From Durusdinium trenchii (lineage: Eukaryota > Sar > Dinophyceae > Suessiales > Symbiodiniaceae), in the NCBI GenBank assembly GCA_963970005.1, contig CAXAMN010021707.1, positions 272,607 through 336,606 of the forward strand: a stretch of 64,000 nucleotides of DNA, written 5' to 3'. Positions 44,170-55,214 of the stretch are shown one piece after another. Under the pieces are notes generated by a model. That model ran no database searches. It saw only the letters and a list, made by a program, of their open reading frames with translations, and was not told the origin of the DNA. Every line of letters starts with the position of its first letter. Within the stretch, counting starts at the first letter, position 1. A program made the translations under genes and the position numbers.

Positions 44170-45812
44170 GTGGCCCAAAGTATTTCCGAGTCGATGCTTG
44201 GGTGCTTCCCACGCGGCTCTTTGGGACAGTACAAGCTGAGCTTTTCGCTCGTGCCTTTGTGCCCATCGAGGCCAAGTACCACAGAAGGGCTTGTACCTGG
44301 CCGATGATTGACGCTGCTGGTAATGACATCGGGGTTTTCCTAACCTGTGAGTTTGCCTTCGCTGGGATCCCCTCATCAGTGAAAGATTTGACTGCCCGGC
44401 TGAACCCGAATGCCATTAATCCGAACCAAAATGAGGTGAACCTCACCTGGCTACCACCAGGTACTGCTGCTGAGGATCGCGTGGTCCCCATCTTAGGTTA
44501 CCGCGTAGACTCTCGCTGCTTGGGGAGGAAGGGTTCTTCGGGATCTATGTCTCCTTCCAGGGCCAGCTGGCAACATGAAGGTGACGTGGAGCCACGTCAG
44601 GCGGGCCCCTTGCGCTTTGTGGTCCCAAACTTGAAGCCAGACACAATGTATCTATTCCGCGTTTGTGCTGTTAATGAAGTGGGCTTGAGCGAGCCAGAAG
44701 AGGTTGAAGTGAAAACTGGGCCATGTGCGCCGGCTGGATGTGGACAACCACGATTGGCCGGCTGCAATGGACCTGTCCTAGCCGTTGAATGGGACGCCCC
44801 AATGTATGATGGCGGTGCCAACTTAGTTGCCTACCGCGTGTGGGTTAGACCCTTCTCCGCAACTGATGCGTCTCCAGACGAATGGCTTGAAGTTGGGCAC
44901 GTGAAACACAACCCGAGTGGAGTTCAACGGGCAGAGATCCACACCGAAGATCTCGATCCTTCAATTGGACGTTACCTGTGCCGCGTGGCTGCCATCAATG
45001 AGGTGGGTGAGATGGGTCCGGCCACGGCCGATGCCGTTTCACTTACTCTGCCAAATCCCTGCGCAGTCTCTCGGCCAACACCTGCCACATCTTCGGCCCA
45101 TCTCGCGCTTGGACGAGCTCCATGGCTTCAGTCTGGTGGAAATTTGCTTACAATGACCATCAACGAGCCAGGGCACGGTGGGAAGAGGAAGGTCACGGTG
45201 CCTTTGTTTCAGGACAATGTTGATGAGTTGCCCTTCGGACTGGATGGACTCGGAGCACAAAGTTTGGCTTCTGCCGCTTCTGCTTCGGACGGAAGCCATG
45301 AGAAGCCAAGCCATGAGCTTGCCTTGCCAGAGCGCTTGGATGCAACTGGCTATTGGCCACCTTTGGCACCAATCTCCGATGATTCCAGACAATGGTATCA
45401 CAAGGATGCTTTCCCGGAAACCTTCCGAGAAAGAGAAGCCTTAGTTCCCTTCAAGGCTACTCACTATACTCAGTATACTCCTCCTCGTGATGAGAGATAT
45501 GAGAAGTACGAGAAGGAGAAATTCGGAAAGCCATACGACTATAGTGAAGTAGATCTTTTGAAGCGCTTGCTGGAAGAGAAACGAAGTCTCTTGGAAGAAA
45601 GCTTACAAAACTTCCAGGAGCTCACAGAGCAGCTCCAGGTCTCAACAAGTGAGGCTTTGCGGCTTCGCCATGAGGAGGTGGAGATTGAGGCGGCGGGCTA
45701 CCAAGCAGAGGTGGCAGTCTTAAGCCAGAAGCTCGGGGAACAGCTCGGTGAGCCGCTGCTTTCCGTACCTTCCGGAGGGCTTGCAGCTCTCACTGCTCTC
45801 ACGCCATTCTAA
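44170..45812 (+). CDS. Last exon of a fibronectin type III / coiled-coil protein
   Basis: A 1.6-kb uninterrupted frame from a CTGTTCAG|GT acceptor to TAA at 45810-45812, coding about 547 residues. The first part (GPKYFRVDAWVLPTRLFG) must be joined to upstream exons. Two FN3 domains follow. The first has VNLTWLPP, ILGYRV and the FG region YLFRVCAVNEVGLSEP (about 44430-44715). The second has LAVEWDAP, LVAYRVWV and YLCRVAAINEVGEMGP (about 44775-45040). After a Ser/Pro linker come HYTQYTPPRDERYEKYEKEK and a Leu/Glu-rich coiled coil (LLKRLLEEKRSLLEESLQNF, to about 45760). The region before FN3-1 could be the end of a C2-like domain (weak). The domain mix suggests a scaffold or cytoskeletal protein; that is inference. 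Confidence 0.85.
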
Positions 45813-47063
45813 ACAGAACAGTTAGATCAAGATGATCAGAGGTGAATGATGAATGCATGAATGGATTGAACATGATTGAACATACAGGCAAAATTGTCAG
45901 TTGCTGCTGGGAGTCAAGCTTTGGAGGCTACAAGTCCAGGAGGCTTTGAAGTATGTTGTTGAATTTAGGAAGCTGGTGGAATACTAAGTTGAAGTTACAC
46001 CTGCCTGCTCCCTATGCCCTATGCACTGTTCATTTTGGGGGATGGTCTTTTTCGATGTAAGCATTTGGCACGGGTGTTGGACTTTGCACAACTGGCACAG
46101 GAAGAAGGTGTCTCAGTAAGTCGCCTTGGATACGAGGCTGGCTGTGATGTGCCAATGACACCTGACAGGGCGGAAGCTTTAAATTAAAGCTGAATTCCAG
46201 GGTATTCACGATGTGTCACAGTGAAAAGTTGTTGAGAGGTTCTATGGATATATACTTTTTGTGCGCAGGACCATTGGGCTGTGCCTCACTTGAATGTGTT
46301 GAATGTAAGACCTCATGATGCATAAAGCCTTGACAGCTTTGAACAAATCGCCAAGTTCATGGGAGACGTGTGCAATGCTCCCCGCTGCTTTCTTTGTGAG
46401 TACTGGAGTTGATGCTGCGTTCGCTGCAATCTACATATCACCAAACAACAACAACAACAACAACAGCACCACCGGAGCAGCAGCAACAACAGCAACAGTT
46501 TGATTCACTGACCACCAGGGCCAGAAGACACACACGAACAGCGCTAGTTGGAAGGAGCACCCACTATGATCAAGCAATTCTCCTTGCGGACGACGACTTA
46601 TCCTCGTAGTCTCAGATCCTGAAAAGAACATGCTAGAAAGAGAAAGGCAAGGTCAAGATACAAAATGGCTTTGCAGTCGATCTTTTGGCCTGTTCAGTGT
46701 GGTTTTGGTGTCCAGTGTTCTTTTCAAAGGTTTGGGAGGGAATGTTGAGATCCCAACAATCACCTGTTATAAACATCTCGTCTATCTAGCCTTAGCTATT
46801 TAGCTATGTGTCGCTATGACGATGGCACTGGAAGACTTTTGCAGCACCGCAGCAGTACCTTGCAGCCTGGACCGCATGGAGGGGGTTTCCCTCCGAAGAA
46901 TAATAATAAATATTTCTTCAACAAGAGCAGAAGCTTCGCAGTTGTTTCTCTTCCGGTGATGAAAGATCAAAAGCCAAGTGGATGCCAAGTTGGCCAAGGT
47001 CAGGACTATCGCTTTCGCTTTTTCACCTTCAATTTGGCCAACAGCGGCTGCCTTAGACCACAG
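45813..47063. other. Intergenic/intronic stretch
   Basis: A CAA/CAG-rich block at 46441-46500 gives poly-Thr/poly-Gln frames that could be part of an exon (EQQQQQQQFDSLTTRARRHT), without clear splice sites. Nothing else supported. Confidence 0.4.
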
Positions 47064-47251
47064 GCATCATGCCTTAAAGGGGATTCCACCGACGATGCCA
47101 GGCCTAGACTTGCAGACCGTGGAGCAAATCCAAGGAGAAGACCGTTTCCAGAGACATGACCGGTCGTGGCTCCACAGCTTTTTGCTGGTTGGCTACGCCG
47201 CCGTTAGCAGCACTGAGACATTTGCTATTATTGATGCTTTTTGGGATTCAG
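47064..47251 (+). CDS. Candidate internal exon
   Basis: GACCACAG|G acceptor, 62-codon frame (HHALKGIPPTMPGLDLQTVE, QIQGEDRFQRHDRSWLHSFL, AIIDAFWDS) and canonical TTCAG|GTGGGT donor. Phase 1 at the end. No domain recognised. It lies directly before a minisatellite. Confidence 0.55.
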
Positions 47252-47264
47252 GTGGGTTTGGGAG

Positions 47265-47425
47265 GTCACAGTGCTTCACTTGAGGGTGCCTTTGGGGGGG
47301 CTTCGGGTTGCCAGGTTGCTTCACTTTCGGATCAGGGACCTTTGGGTAGGCTTTCGGGGTCCCAGTGAGCTTCACTTGAGGGTGCCTTTGGGGGATCGGG
47401 TTCTGGGTCCCAGTGAGCTTTGAGT
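47265..47425. repeat. Minisatellite, GGGTCCCAGTGAGCTTCACTTGAGG-like units
   Basis: TTCACTTGAGGGTGCCTTTG occurs at 47276 and 47370; the shorter motif GGGTCCCAGTGAGCTT also repeats. About 3-4 degenerate copies. Confidence 0.7.
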
Positions 47426-47815
47426 TCCGAGAGTTCTTCTTGTTGCTGCTGACGTTGCGTCAACTGAGTGGAGTGCCGTGGGATTACCTGCTCAATGAGT
47501 TGGTTTTCTTGCGGTAGCCGACTCCACTGCAATGTGCAAATTCCCCATAGCCGCTAACGGCGGCGTAGCCTTGTTTATGTCAAATTGGACTTAAAGACAT
47601 TTAAAGTCATGTCGTTATTTAGTCTTTAATGTGCCGTTGTGTTTAGATCAACAATGTGGCATTGGAAGTGATCGCCCCAAGCGCAGTGCAAATTGTCAAC
47701 CCCGATTTTGAGGACTCCGAGGAGAAGACTTGCTAACTACCCTTACTGCGGCACAGGCACAGACAATTGCGGTGGGCGGACCGGACTGTGCAGGTCCACC
47801 ACCACCAAGTAGGCC

Positions 47816-48195
47816 TTTTAACAAAATAGCAATGGCCTCCACCCTAGTAGAGATGGCCTCTACCCTAATAGCAATGGCCTCCACCCTACTAGCGATGGGC
47901 CTTTACCCTAACAGCGATGGCCTCCATAGTTGCGATGGCCTCCACCCTAGTAGCGATGGCCTCTACCCCAATAGCGATGGCCTCCACCCCAGTAGCGATG
48001 GCCACCACACTTGTAGCGATGGCCTCCATAGTAGCAATGGCCTCTACCCTAATATCGATGGCCTCCACCCTAGTAGCGCCCTACTAGCAATGGCCTCCAC
48101 CCTAGCAGCGATGGCCTCCACACTTGTAGCCATGGCCTCTTCACTAGCAGCGATGGCTTCCACCCTAGTAGCAATGGCCTCCAACCCAATAACGG
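47816..48195. repeat. Minisatellite, CTAGTAGCGATGGCCTCCACC units
   Basis: About 15 tandem units of roughly 20-30 bp with core GCGATGGCCTCCACCCTAGT. One frame reads repeated LVAMAST-like residues but is only repeat read-through. The same unit, inverted, flanks the TIR element at 17360-19179. Confidence 0.9.
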
Positions 48196-48238
48196 GCTGT
48201 GCATTTTTTGCTGTGATTCCTAAATGTTGTGTGGCAAG

Positions 48239-48361
48239 GGCTGTTACACCTTTGAAGAAGTGCCCGAGTTGTTGCCTTCCTCCAGCCTACAGGATGATGC
48301 TGAGCCCGACATGATCTTCGTTTCATTCCCGGATATTCTTCTGCAATTCAGATGGTTTACT
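48239..48361 (+). CDS. Candidate internal exon
   Basis: GGCAAG|GGC acceptor, 41-codon frame (GCYTFEEVPELLPSSSLQDD, AEPDMIFVSFPDILLQFRWF), GTAGAA donor. Phase 0 at both ends, compatible with the terminal exon at 48861. Confidence 0.55.
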
Positions 48362-48860
48362 GTAGAAGATTGTAGAAGTTTTGCAACCTCAGAGGAGTCC
48401 TGCTCGGCGCTGGGCCCAACCCTTCACTTACCCGCTTTAATGTGTAGGCCGTACACTGTTCACTAGGTCACTAGGTTGCACTTTTCCCAACCGGACTGCA
48501 GCGCACAAAGTTCGATACCACCCCAAAAAAATCACACTGGTCCCAAACAAGTTCAGTGAGTGGCGCTGAGGAAAGCTGTATGGACCCGACTCAGCTTCAC
48601 AATCAATTGGAGCCTTTGCTGCCGCACTACATGCTGAAGTTGCAGAGTGCGGTTGCAGAAGTGAGAGGGATGGGAAACAAGGCAGCGTCTTGCATCGCGG
48701 CATGTTCATGAATGACGCGACAACTTGAGGAAGTGTCGTTCTGTCAAGACAAGCTTTGAAAGGGCAAAAGCTGGTTTGCCATATTTTGCCTTTGAAATAT
48801 TTGCGATTATTTGCGGATTCTAGCTGCTTGCCAACGGATCTTGAACATTCTCCCATGCAG

Positions 48861-49076
48861 GTCAAAGTGCTGTTAGAAGATTTGGCAGCCCGACACACGG
48901 GTGATATGCAAACACTGTTGGCATACCATCGAGGCCGGTCCGGCACCCAGGCTGAGAGAGATACGGCCGGTCCGGGCTTTGAGGACGTGGTGCGCGATTT
49001 ATCTCCATGTTTTTGGCCAAAAAGCTTGGCACACCGAGGTTTCAAGAAGATTCCAATGGAACCTTCGGGCTTTTGA
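48861..49076 (+). CDS. Candidate terminal exon
   Basis: CATGCAG|GTC acceptor in phase 0, 71-codon frame (VKVLLEDLAARHTGDMQTLL, AYHRGRSGTQAERDTAGPGF, PCFWPKSLAHRGFKKIPMEP), stop TGA 49074-49076. Gives the likely 3' end of the gene containing 47064-48361. Confidence 0.6.
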   Translation, partial: VKVLLEDLAARHTGDMQTLLAYHRGRSGTQAERDTAGPGFEDVVRDLSPCFWPKSLAHRGFKKIPMEPSGF

Positions 49077-51503
49077 CGGACGCTTGGCTTCACCCTGGTG
49101 TCATTTCGAGACTCTTTTCATGAGTCATAGCACCTCACATGTGCATGTATATGATTGGGGTTTCTGGTCATGGAATGACCTGAGCAGGGCTGAGTATTGC
49201 TGTATGTTGCAAACCTCGCTGGGAGAAGTGCCATCCTCAACTCCCCTGCACTAGCTTAGGATCTCACCGTGGCAGGGCTCCGCGTGCCAAACCCAAAGAA
49301 GTCCTTCCTGGGTCGGAGTCTCTTGGCTCCAGGCCCCTTGTTGCTGATGGAGGGGGAATTATGATTACACCCTAGCCAGCACACGATTTGCGATACAGTA
49401 ATCAGATGGAACACTCTCTCCTTGCGTTTTTGGATACACAGCAAAACGCACCAAGAGCTGGCTGATAGTGTGACAGCCAGCACAGGTGGCCTGAGATTCT
49501 GCTTCATCGGTGCGCATTTCCCCATTTCTCGTCTCGTTGGCAGCCCTAGCAAACAGGGATTGCACTCATGATTGTCAATGTTGAGTTGCAGCAGTTCACT
49601 CTCATTGTCTCATTAGTTTTGAGCCAAGCGTGTGTTTTGCATGCACGGGAAGAATTATATTATATCATATTTGAGCAAGATGAGAATCTACCGTAGTGAT
49701 AAGTAGCAATGAAGCGGACGTTGGATTTTGATGGCACAGTTTTCCTGAAATGGGCAATGCCTACAAATGTGCCAGAACAATGACAGCACACCAACACTCC
49801 GAAGTCCCCAGCCCAATATTAGACCATCATTCATTTGTTCCAGGCAGCCATTTTGGAAGCTGAAGATGGACAGATACTTGGCATGAATCTTGAATTGGAA
49901 AATCGTGAATCTTGACATCGAGTTGCTCACGTAGTACCCGAAAAGAAGCCATTCTCCTTTCTTGGCAGACTGTGGCATTTTGCTCAAGCATCCTGTCGAG
50001 CTAGCCTTGCAGAAGAAAAGCTTGAAATGTGTCAAAACAAGTACTTTAGCGTTCTTAATGTGATATGAGGCGGTTATGGTTATGGTTTGGTTTACCGATC
50101 GCAGCGGTCGTGTAGCACAATTTACTGGATTCTTGTCAAGAGTCTCCAATAGATGTAGTGCTAGCATGGCTGGTAGCCTGATGAGCAATGGCGATAGCCC
50201 CTCGAGTCATTTTTCTGGATGTCGATGGGGCGCTTGTCTTAGACATGGCTCAAAGCGTGAAATTGTGTCTAATTAATGGTGAATTTCATGAGTGAGATCA
50301 GTGAGATCCCATTTGTTTGCTTGCACTTCTCAGAGCTGACACGTGATGAGGTCCTCCACCCAGCAGATGCTCCAGGAGGTAATGCTCTTGAAGACGAGGA
50401 GAACGGTCAGGAAGAGCGAGCTGAAAAGGGTCGGGGGTTACCAAGGTCCCTTCATGTCTATGTTGTTCTCTTTGTCGTCTCCAGCCTTTTGTTTGCACTC
50501 TACCTTTGGCTTGAGGACCTATTTCGCCGACCTTGTTTGGAGCGTTTGGCTTGGGTTGCCAACCATGGCCATGCAGCGTTGCTTTGCCGGCATAGTTCGG
50601 TGTTCGAAGCCCCAATTGGTTAATCTATGTTAATCTATTTGCTTCTATTTGTCTAGTTCTTTGAGCTCCAGGCCTTGGACTTTGATTGGTCTTCCCAATG
50701 GCACTGGAATTTGTTTCTCGGAAAGCTTGTGGGCCACTGGCAGGATCGTTCTCTCCTCCTCGTGGCGGTTGGACAAGGATTCCTTGGCTGAACCTTGCTT
50801 TTGACCAGAGCCAATGCCTGTGTTCTTTTTCTATCTCTTCTGTGATTTTGAAATAGTTGTTTCTTGTGCATTTGTGTGTGTGTCAATGTTTTTGGAACAG
50901 TCGGACCGGAGCAAACTGTGATTCAAAACGAATCGACGGATCAGACCTTCACGTGCTGCATGACGTTGTGCCCGCGGAACAAAGGTAAATCATTATACCA
51001 TGTATGGTATACCATTGTGAACCTAAGTGAAATTATTACAAATAAAAGCACAAAGGCTTTGGTTTACTTGGACACCATGTGCAACGAAGTGTGTATGGTA
51101 ATTATTGATATGGCATGATATGGCTGTAGCTTTGGGGAGCGTCCTCACTGACGAACCCCAAACATGCCCTCCATACCAAGAAACGCTGAAGCAAGCAAGC
51201 AAGCAAGCAAGCATTGTGCATGTTTGACTTGACACATCTCCCCTCTGCAGTGAGGAAGTCGAAAGGCACCTCGCCTCAGTCGGCCTTTCCGTCCTGGACT
51301 CCACAGCAACTGATGCTTCTATGGGACCATCAGCTCGAGCACAGGAGCCGGTGTCAGGAATCAGAGCGTTTACCATGACTGTTTTGCAATGTTCTTGCTA
51401 CACGCTATGATAATCGTCAAACATTGTCAAACATCCAACAGAAACAGAAAGGCTCGTGGAACAACAGATGCCCCACATATTTGTTGATCTTCTTGCTTTG
51501 CAG
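49077..51503. other. Intergenic/intronic stretch with one ambiguous ORF
   Basis: At 50276-50623 a 115-codon + strand frame contains an acidic segment (ALEDEENGQEERAEKGRG) and a hydrophobic stretch (LHVYVVLFVVSSLLFALYLW). Another + frame and the minus strand are also open, so it is not called. AAGC tandem run at 51190-51212. Confidence 0.4.
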
Positions 51504-51655
51504 GGATGTGACTTCTTGGGCAGCCAATCACATCCAATCACTTGATCCAACTGAATTGGTTGTACTTTCTGGAGTGCAAGTGCACCGAGCAACTGGCAAG
51601 TGTGCCTTTAGATACTTTGGTGTTCAATTTGCAGTCAGGGCTCTACATGACATAT
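51504..51655 (+). CDS. Candidate exon
   Basis: TTTGCAG|G acceptor; the frame contains DVTSWAANHIQSLDPTELVV and LSGVQVHRATGKCAFRYFGV. The donor is unclear (GTGTTC at about 51621 or GTCAGG at about 51635). Confidence 0.45.
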
Positions 51656-51786
51656 ACATATAACATATAGTAACACCTTGCAAGGGCAGTTGGGCAGTCT
51701 GCCAAGCATGAGAACTTTGGGCATTCTTCTTGAGACGACGCAGGTGGCACTTTCGGTTCAAAAGGCTGAAACATTGAGACGATGCA

Positions 51787-52206
51787 GTGAAGCCCTTGTG
51801 GCCAGAGGGCGTTTCCATGTATAGTGTGCCGCCCGAGGGCAAGTGTTGTCACTCCACCCCTGCTGTAACCCCTTCAGCTCGTTATTATTCGTTATTTGAC
51901 ATTTTTTGGGCTGATGAACATGTAGCCGCAGATCATGAGGTTTTTGGCCGTTTCAGAAATGGGAGACATGTTGTTTGTTTCTCTTCCAATTTGGCCCCCC
52001 CTCGGTGGGTGGTGGCATTTCACAAGCGGTTTGGCGTGCTTAGCGGCTTTGTGCTGCTCCATGGATCAGAACCACCCATTTGGTGGCTCACATTGCAAAA
52101 AGCCACGAAGAGACACATCGATAAGCGATGTCGACGGCCCGCTTTGGCTGCCACGAACCTATGGCTTATGAGTCATGTAGAGTTGGGAAATAGGGCGATA
52201 TGTTGA
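51787..52206 (+). CDS. Uncertain 139-codon ORF
   Basis: Open frame with protein-like composition (RYYSLFDIFWADEHVAADHE, PPRWVVAFHKRFGVLSGFVL). No domain recognised, and a second + frame is also open from 51935. May be one or more exons. Confidence 0.3.
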   Translation: MKPLWPEGVSMYSVPPEGKCCHSTPAVTPSARYYSLFDIFWADEHVAADHEVFGRFRNGRHVVCFSSNLAPPRWVVAFHKRFGVLSGFVLLHGSEPPIWWLTLQKATKRHIDKRCRRPALAATNLWLMSHVELGNRAIC

Positions 52207-52921
52207 TGTTTTTTCAACATCATAAAACTGTAATGAGGCTGAATTCGGCTGGATAATCCTGCAATGGCCTAGCTCCACAGTGCAACTCTTTGGAGTAGCT
52301 TTGCAGGGATGTTTTCTGAGCTTGTACGTTCTCAAAACCTCTATACTGGCAAGATGGGTATAAATTAGCAATAGCGAGAGAGAGAGAGAGAAGAAAAACG
52401 TGAGACACAGGTGGGATCCGTGCTTTGTCATTCAAATTCCGATCCTTTCTGAGCTTTCAGGAAATGGATGTCCAGTTGGCGCTTTGCTTTGTGACATCCC
52501 GCGGCTGCAGGAGGTGTTGAAGGCTTTAGCCGCTGAAAAGCCCAACTTGGCACGGCCAAAGGCTGTGAAGGATACTTGACACTGCATTGATAATCGGTTG
52601 CACGGTGAATAACATAGAGTGTTGAGTCTTTGTTCATGTCCAAAGACCTGTCACACGTTTATCCGAAGGGCAGAAAGGCATCCTTTTTGTGTGGAACCGT
52701 AGGAGAATGATGAAAAAAGTAAGAGAACAATAGGATGCACTTTTGATTATAGAATAATTAGACTTTAACTCAATTTAGAGACAGCACAAGCAGGCGGGGG
52801 AGAATGGTTTGTGGGTGTGTTTGCAGAAGTTGCCTATGCGTATGTACCACATGTTTGCACGGCAACTCAGAGATTTTGAATGATTGTGAGGATTCTAGAT
52901 TGCTGCTTTCCTGCTTTCAAG

Positions 52922-53097
52922 GATTACAATGGCCGGAAAGCAGTGCATTTGACCATTGAGGGTGCCACCCTCCTGTGCTTTGGACAAGCTCCAGAAGCCA
53001 TCAACAAGCTTCTGAGGGAAGGCTCCGTGGAATTTCTCCCAGGCCACACAGGGTGGACTTGCCCCAGCTGTGCTGATTTGAATTTATCAGTGTTCGC
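52922..53097 (+). CDS. Candidate exon with CPSC zinc-binding pair
   Basis: TTTCAAG|GAT acceptor; frame DYNGRKAVHLTIEGATLLCF, GQAPEAINKLLREGSVEFLP, then GHTGWTCPSCADLN. The TGWTCPSC motif looks like half of a zinc ribbon. It is the nearest exon upstream of the methyltransferase and could be its N-terminal part; that is inference. Confidence 0.5.
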
Positions 53098-53581
53098 TAG
53101 TTTCAGGTGCTCATGACTGTTGTAAGGGAATGCTGCATACAGGTGAGCAAAGTTGTCCAAGCTGGATCCGGATTGATGTTTGTGGGCTAAATATGCCATT
53201 GGTGATTCCCGTGCTGTTTCGGCGATACGTGGTGCAAGGCTTACGCCTTGGTGCCCAGCGGTGCCGAGGGCCAGCTCGCAGCGCTGCCACTTGACTGAGA
53301 TGAACCAGGTGCCACAATGCCTTCTTAAACCACCTTAAACCATCTTAAACCCTTAGGCGAAGCACCAACAGATGATACCAGATGTAAAGGTTCGACCACA
53401 ACTGCCGCTGCGCATACCTTTGGCAGTGGTGTGCGATCACTTGGAGAAACGGATACATGGGACGGTGATGCAAGATAGCGGTACCCTGTTCAAATTATTA
53501 TTTGTACTGCTTCACTCCAGGTCAATTCGAAGAGATTTAACATGCTGCATGCAGGATTATGCACCAACATCCCACTGGCAG

Positions 53582-53670
53582 CTGAGGAGAAGGCCTTAGC
53601 CTCAAACTCCTCATGCTTTGCTTTTGTGGAGCTCTTCGCTGGGATTGGTGGCTTCAGATGGGCCTTGGAG
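53582..53670 (+). CDS. Methyltransferase exon 1: motif I FAGIGGFR
   Basis: The frame ends FVELFAGIGGFRWALE, the S-adenosylmethionine-binding motif I of C5 methyltransferases. Donor GAG|GCGCGT (GC). The acceptor is set at GGCAG|CT; it could instead be GCAG|GAT at 53555. Confidence 0.85.
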
Positions 53671-53850
53671 GCGCGTGAAAGCTGAGAGAGAGAAACGACA
53701 CATGAGGTTTCTGTGGCTTTGCGAGAAACCTTGGTTGAGAGTGTTAGAATAGAAGGCGAGCCGGGCAAGCCCAACCCGCAACTCGTGGTTCAAGTCGCAG
53801 ACAGGCCCTTCACTTTGAGAGTAGGGCTGAATAGCTGATCTTGCTCATCC

Positions 53851-54780
53851 ATGAGCGAGAAAAATGAAGTCTCCTCAGTCTCCCGTCCGGCGACAGCATC
53901 CCGCGAAGACAACTTGATTTATGACCTCAAGAACATGGCAGCGTATGACATCTCCCCGGTTCCCAATGGAACGGACTTGATGGCTTATGCGAGAGACTCG
54001 GTCCAGCTGCTGGTAAACAAGATCTTTGCTCTCCCCAGGCACAAAGGTGAGGAAGGGACTTTGGTGTCCCTTCCGGCAGAGGGTGTTTTCAGACTGCCTC
54101 GCGCAAAGCCGATTCCAAAAGAGAAGCCAAAGACGAGATGGCAGAAGTTCATGGAAGAAAGAAATATGAAGAAGAAGAAGAGGAGTCGGCTTGTTTGGGA
54201 TGACATAGAAGGGGACTGGAAACCTCGCTGGGGCTACAACAGCATTAAAAAGTCTCAGGAAAGGGCTAATTGGGTCCAGGAGGTCGGTGATCGGGATGAT
54301 CCAAACCAGAACCCCTTCGACAAGGAGACAGCCGAGAAGCGGCTCCTACAAGCCCGGCAGAGGATGCGAGAAGTGAGGAATAAAGTCGAAGCTGCTGGAG
54401 GAAAGCTTCGGGCCAGTGTGCCTGACTTGTCCAACACACAGAAGCGAGGAAAGGACGGGTTGAAAGAAGCGATCAAACGAGCCCAGGTCTCTTCTGCTTC
54501 CTTCGGCAAATTTGACCGGGTGGCCCCCAACGAGGCCACGAATCTTCAGCCAAAACGGAAGAAAGGAGTAGCACCTGTTAGCGGCGGTGTGGAGAAGGAC
54601 AACTACCTGAAAACGGTTGGCCGAGTCTTATCTGGTGATGGGCCAGTGGACAAGCACAAAGCTGCTCAGGTGGGTGTGACTCAGGAGAGGAGGAACGATG
54701 CTCGGTCGAAGGCGCAAAATAAGCGCCGCAGCAAACAAGGAGGAAAGGGCAGAGGAGGCAAAAAGAAGGGGAAGCGATGA
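53851..54780 (+). CDS. RRS1: Ribosome biogenesis regulatory protein RRS1, intronless, nested in methyltransferase intron 1
   Basis: 309 residues, complete from ATG 53851 to TGA 54778-54780. RRS1 helps recruit 5S RNP components (RPL5, RPL11, 5S rRNA) to the pre-60S ribosome in the nucleolus. The signature region is clear: RLPRAKPIPKEKPKTRWQKF (81-100), MEERNMKKKKRSRLVWDD (101-118) and GDWKPRWGYN (121-130), followed by the DDPNQNPFDKE segment (139-149) and a Lys/Arg/Gly-rich tail typical of nucleolar proteins. The length lies between yeast (about 200) and human (365). It has no introns and lies on the same strand, wholly between methyltransferase exons 1 and 2 (180 bp after one, 173 bp before the other). 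This suggests retroposition into the intron. An upstream TAGCTGATCTTGCTCA could be a badly decayed leader relict, but the match is weak. Confidence 0.93.
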   Translation: MSEKNEVSSVSRPATASREDNLIYDLKNMAAYDISPVPNGTDLMAYARDSVQLLVNKIFALPRHKGEEGTLVSLPAEGVFRLPRAKPIPKEKPKTRWQKFMEERNMKKKKRSRLVWDDIEGDWKPRWGYNSIKKSQERANWVQEVGDRDDPNQNPFDKETAEKRLLQARQRMREVRNKVEAAGGKLRASVPDLSNTQKRGKDGLKEAIKRAQVSSASFGKFDRVAPNEATNLQPKRKKGVAPVSGGVEKDNYLKTVGRVLSGDGPVDKHKAAQVGVTQERRNDARSKAQNKRRSKQGGKGRGGKKKGKR

Positions 54781-54953
54781 AACTCACGCGCCTGATCCTG
54801 TTTCACATGGACTTGATCAGGGTGCACTTAAGCCGCCCTGAGCAGAAGCAGATTTACAAAAGACGGTTTTGTTCGTCAGACCTCATCACGGTTATCACAG
54901 TCATTCGGCATTGGCTTTCGCATGCCATGTTTGGACATTCAAAGCCTGCATAG

Positions 54954-54992
54954 GCTCTTGGGGGCCAATGCGTGTTCGCCTCTGAGATCGAT
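54954..54992 (+). CDS. Methyltransferase exon 2 (39 nt): SEID block
   Basis: CATAG|GCT acceptor and GAT|GTGGAC donor bracket 13 codons, ALGGQCVFASEID, exactly the block expected after motif I. Phase 0 at both ends, joining exons 1 and 3. Confidence 0.88.
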
Positions 54993-55214
54993 GTGGACTG
55001 CCAGGCTCCAGTTTCTCCCTGAAGAGTCAAATGTTGAAATACACAGGTTGCAGATTTCATCAGATGATGAAGTGAAGAGCGTGCTGCACTCTTGACACGG
55101 ATTTCCCATTGCCCATCCACAGTTTCCACTTGTTAGTTGTCCTTCTTCCACAACTCCGGAGCCAGCAAGACTTCAAGCTAGTGAAACTCATGCAACGAAG
55201 TGCAGCTGCGTCTT

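Noticed and set aside
47730..48314. 194-codon ORF with repeated LVAMAST-like residues
   Set aside because: Mostly minisatellite read-through; only the part after 48239 looks coding, and in another frame.
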